A program made the translations under genes and the position numbers. From Hellea sp042093735 (lineage in GTDB: Bacteria; Pseudomonadota; Alphaproteobacteria; Caulobacterales; Maricaulaceae): a stretch of DNA of 64,000 bases. Location: assembly GCA_042093735.1 (NCBI GenBank), contig JBELEM010000004.1:21954-85953 (forward strand), read 5' to 3'. Below are positions 61,848 to 64,000 of this stretch, piece after piece (positions within the stretch are counted from its first letter, which is position 1; each line of letters begins with the position of its first letter). The notes below the pieces were generated by a model. It saw only the letters and a list, made by a program, of their open reading frames with translations, was not told where the DNA came from and ran no database searches.

Positions 61848-62588
61848 ATGCCGCGCTATAAATTAACTATCGAGTATGATGGTGGCCCGTACATGGGCTG
61901 GCAACGGCAAAATCATGGCCCAAGTGTTCAGGGTGTCCTTGAAAATGCAGGAAAAAAATTAAACCACAATGAACCTGTTGAAGTATATGGTTCAGGACGA
62001 ACAGATAGCGGCGTTCATGCATTAGCCCAGATAGCTCATATGGATTTAATAAAAGAATACCGTACTGATAAAATACGCGATGCTATGAATTTTCACATGG
62101 CTAGTGACCCTATAACCATTCTTAAAGCAGAAGTGGTTCCAGATGATTGGCATGCTAGGTTTGATGCTATGGAAAGAAGATATCTATATCGTGTTATTGA
62201 TCGTAGAATGAAGCTATCATTAGATAAAGGTAGAGTTTGGAGAGTTCCAGTAAAGCTCAATGAAGATACTATGCACCAAGCCGCTCAGTATCTTGTAGGG
62301 CAACATGACTTTACAACATTTAGAGATACGCAATGCCAAGCTAAAAGCCCTAAAAAAACTATCGATGCCATAACTGTAACACGCGAAGAAAAAGAAATTC
62401 ATTTTCATTTTAGCGCAAGAAGTTTTCTACATAAGCAAGTAAGGTCGATGGTTGGTAGTCTAATTGAAGTTGGCCTTGGAAAGCAGAAACCATATGCAAT
62501 AAAAAAAATGCTCGATAGCAAAAAAAGAACACTTTGCGGTCCCGTGGCACCACCAGATGGATTATATCTGATATCTGTAAGATATTAA
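61848..62588 (+). CDS. truA: tRNA pseudouridine synthase A
   Basis: TruA makes pseudouridine at positions 38-40 of the tRNA anticodon stem. The 246-residue protein begins MPRYKLTIEYDGGPYMGWQRQ and has the catalytic aspartate in GSGRTDSGVHALAQ near residue 52, with HDFTTFRDTQCQAKSPKKTI and SFLHKQVRSMVGSLIEVG in the second half. I chose the ATG at 61848 over a TTG nine bases upstream because it gives the family N-terminus. It is 54 bases after fmt. Confidence 0.95.
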   Translation: MPRYKLTIEYDGGPYMGWQRQNHGPSVQGVLENAGKKLNHNEPVEVYGSGRTDSGVHALAQIAHMDLIKEYRTDKIRDAMNFHMASDPITILKAEVVPDDWHARFDAMERRYLYRVIDRRMKLSLDKGRVWRVPVKLNEDTMHQAAQYLVGQHDFTTFRDTQCQAKSPKKTIDAITVTREEKEIHFHFSARSFLHKQVRSMVGSLIEVGLGKQKPYAIKKMLDSKKRTLCGPVAPPDGLYLISVRY

Positions 62589-62604
62589 GAACTTTGTTTA
62601 CAAA

Positions 62605-62618
62605 TGACAGCGCTGTCA
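62605..62618. promoter_or_regulatory. 14-base perfect palindrome, LacI-type operator candidate
   Basis: TGACAGCGCTGTCA is a perfect palindrome with a central CG, the form of LacI-family operators. It lies 66 bases before the GH16 start and just upstream of a TTGACA hexamer. I infer control of the glucanase gene by a sugar-responsive LacI-family regulator encoded outside the window. Confidence 0.65.
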
Positions 62619-62626
62619 ATAATTGA

Positions 62627-62656
62627 TTGACAAATTTACAGAACATATGGTTAGAT
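62627..62656 (+). promoter_or_regulatory. Candidate promoter of the GH16 gene
   Basis: An exact TTGACA (62627-62632) is followed after 18 bases by TTAGAT (62651-62656), a weak -10 match. The palindrome ends eight bases upstream of the -35. The -35 is good; the -10 assignment is uncertain. Confidence 0.35.
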
Positions 62657-62683
62657 TGAATGTATAAAAACTCTTAAAAAACT

Positions 62684-63733
62684 ATGATGGCATTTAAAAA
62701 AATCACCATATCTATTTTGTTGTTGCTGGTAATCCTTCCTGCTTGTGGTGGAAGTTCAGAAAATTCTGCACCCCCCCCTGTTGTAATAGCACCTCCAGTT
62801 GTAACGCCCCCTCCTTCTGCAGAGAGGCCTATCACCCCAGAGGCACCACCAGAGGGTCCAAGTTATCACCCAGCCGATAAAGGGTGGGAGCTTATGTGGT
62901 CTGATGAATTTAATGAAACCTCAGTAGACACTAATAACTGGAACTTAAAAAATGAATGTTGGGGAGGCGGAAATGATGAAAAACAATGCTACACTGATAG
63001 AAAAGATAATATCGAAACCATAAATGGTGTAATGCGACTTGTCGCATTAGAAGAAACATTTACTGGCCCAAACAGAGATAGCGACCCAACACAAAGCACA
63101 CAGCCCTACACGTCAGGAAAAATTACAACTGAAGGGCTTCATGAATGGACCTATGGCAGAATAGAATTTAGAGCTAAACTACCAGAGGGGCAAGGAAGTT
63201 GGCCTGCATTTTGGATGCTTGGCGCCTCAGATGTTTATGGAGACACCTGGCCCTTATATGGTGAAATTGATATAATGGAGGCAGTTAACCTAGGAGCACG
63301 TTGTGATGAATGTAATGGAACAGATGGAGAAAATAGAACCGTGTATGCCCTTCATTTTGGAAGTTTATATCCAAATAACAGTATAATTGATGGAAGGACT
63401 CATCTGGCTGACAAATCTAATCCAGCAGACAACTATCATGTATGGGCCCTCGAATGGGGAAAGGGCGTAATTAAATGGTTCCTCAATGGCGAACTGTACG
63501 GAACGGTCAGGAATGACGCTTGGTTTACAGATGGAGCCCCCGACAATATTAATGCGCCTTATGACCAGCCCTTTTACTTGATCTTAAATCTTGCTATAGG
63601 AGGAGGATTTCCTGAACCATTAAACGAAACAGGGATATCAGATGATACACTACCAAATCAATTTCTGATAGATTGGGTTAGAGTGTATCAATGCAGCACT
63701 GACTTTAGAAATGGCCTCGACTGTATGTCTTAA
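62684..63733 (+). CDS. GH16 family beta-glucanase (laminarinase-like) lipoprotein
   Basis: The 349-residue protein has a lipoprotein signal (LLLLVILPAC, Cys21) and a proline-rich linker (about 30-60). A GH16 catalytic domain (about 65-345) follows, with LMWSDEFNETSVDTNNWN at its start and the active site GEIDIMEAV (Glu194 nucleophile, Asp196, Glu199 acid/base). GQGSWPAFWMLG and IDWVRVYQ are further family motifs. It should cut beta-1,3-glucans such as laminarin at the cell surface. Substrate detail within GH16 cannot be fixed by eye. A palindromic operator and TTGACA promoter element lie upstream. Two adjacent ATGs (62684 and 62687) could start it. Confidence 0.93.
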   Translation: MMAFKKITISILLLLVILPACGGSSENSAPPPVVIAPPVVTPPPSAERPITPEAPPEGPSYHPADKGWELMWSDEFNETSVDTNNWNLKNECWGGGNDEKQCYTDRKDNIETINGVMRLVALEETFTGPNRDSDPTQSTQPYTSGKITTEGLHEWTYGRIEFRAKLPEGQGSWPAFWMLGASDVYGDTWPLYGEIDIMEAVNLGARCDECNGTDGENRTVYALHFGSLYPNNSIIDGRTHLADKSNPADNYHVWALEWGKGVIKWFLNGELYGTVRNDAWFTDGAPDNINAPYDQPFYLILNLAIGGGFPEPLNETGISDDTLPNQFLIDWVRVYQCSTDFRNGLDCMS

Positions 63734-63748
63734 AAATAATTAGGCAGC

Positions 63749-64000
63749 TCAATTAAGGCTTGTTAAAATAATGGAGAGACCCACCAAGTTGATTCCACAA
63801 CCAGTTAAAATTGCAGTTCCATTTTTTAAATAAAGTACACTTTTTGCTAAACAAATATCTACTATTAGTATTGTTAAAAATCCTATTAAAGCAATAAAGT
63901 TTGTTAAATAAAATGGAATTAATCCAAGACTGTGAAAATAAAAAACTACCCCTACAAAAATAGACAGCCATACAATACACCAATGACGAGTTATTAACCA
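63749..64000 (-). CDS. Partial membrane protein running off the right edge
   Basis: On the minus strand a frame stays open from the window end to a TGA at 63749-63751, giving 83 residues of a C-terminus. It has three hydrophobic segments (WCIVWLSIFVGVVFYF near its start, IALIGFLTILIVDICLA in the middle and GINLVGLSIILTSLN at the end) separated by short polar turns, as in a small multi-pass membrane protein. I do not recognise the family. It is convergent with the GH16 gene, 15 bases apart. Another open frame in the same place has poor composition. Confidence 0.5.
   Translation of the reverse strand, partial: WLITRHWCIVWLSIFVGVVFYFHSLGLIPFYLTNFIALIGFLTILIVDICLAKSVLYLKNGTAILTGCGINLVGLSIILTSLN

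Noticed and set aside
63753..63983. 76-residue minus-strand frame near the right edge
   Set aside because: Its translation is rich in Cys, Trp, Asn and Phe and unlike a real protein. The overlapping frame ending at 63749 gives a coherent membrane protein instead.
1..64000. tRNA, rRNA, CRISPR array, insertion sequence or prophage
   Set aside because: I found no cloverleaf-like segments with a T-loop, no regularly spaced repeats, and no transposase, integrase or phage structural genes.

Overview
The window looks like chromosomal DNA of a low-GC alphaproteobacterium, probably a marine, free-living heterotroph. The lineage call rests on several sequence traits: the mdh-sucC-sucD-sucA-sucB-lpd gene order, a PdhB (E1 beta) subunit with an N-terminal lipoyl domain, a DUF1491 protein, a PleC/DivJ-like histidine kinase and an ScfR/RamB-type regulator beside aceBA. 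The marine, polysaccharide-using lifestyle is inferred from a TonB-dependent receptor, a GH42 beta-galactosidase and a secreted GH16 glucanase. I cannot resolve the family. No tRNA, rRNA, CRISPR array, insertion sequence or prophage was seen, and there is no gene-free stretch longer than 300 bases.

Layout. (1) 1-4.8 kb, minus strand: a small unknown protein, a RibD deaminase domain, gpmA, polA and a 57-residue zinc-finger protein. (2) 4.9-9.7 kb: an ScfR/RamB-like regulator divergent from aceB-aceA (glyoxylate shunt), with a cluster of TTTACAA repeats between them. (3) 9.7-14 kb, minus: gloB, a DoxX-family protein, prfA and a TonB-dependent receptor. (4) 14-19.4 kb, plus: GH42 beta-galactosidase, rfbC-rfbB-rfbD (dTDP-rhamnose) and an ABC ATPase without a permease. 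(5) 19.4-25.7 kb: PiT phosphate transporter, MATE efflux protein, DUF1491 protein, a sensorless histidine kinase and an M13 metallopeptidase with a clear terminator. (6) 25.7-34.6 kb: a three-gene RND efflux operon (minus), divergent phoR-phoB (plus) and a glycine-zipper lipoprotein. (7) 34.8-42.3 kb, plus: rpmF, eno, ftsB, pdhA, a MAPEG protein, pdhB, pdhC and lpd. (8) 42.5-53.1 kb, minus: a small membrane protein, zapE, mdh, sucC, sucD, sucA, sucB and a second lpd. (9) 53.2-60.1 kb: a TM-helix mechanosensitive-channel homologue, ArsC-type reductase, an acyltransferase, and sdhC-sdhD-sdhA-crotonase-sdhB. (10) 60.3-64 kb, plus: def, fmt, truA and a GH16 lipoprotein behind a 14-base perfect palindrome; a membrane-protein gene runs off the right edge on the minus strand.

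Functionally the window is dominated by central carbon metabolism: lower glycolysis (gpmA, eno), pyruvate dehydrogenase, 2-oxoglutarate dehydrogenase, succinyl-CoA synthetase, succinate dehydrogenase, malate dehydrogenase and the glyoxylate bypass. Around it sit polysaccharide uptake and hydrolysis, efflux, phosphate sensing and translation-start genes. I found no clear novel multi-gene system. The best anomalies are the apparent loss of both heme-ligand histidines in the SdhC/SdhD anchors, a crotonase with non-standard catalytic positions inserted in the sdh operon, a MAPEG gene inside the pdh operon, a SucB with two lipoyl domains, and candidate operators upstream of aceB, the RND operon and the GH16 gene.
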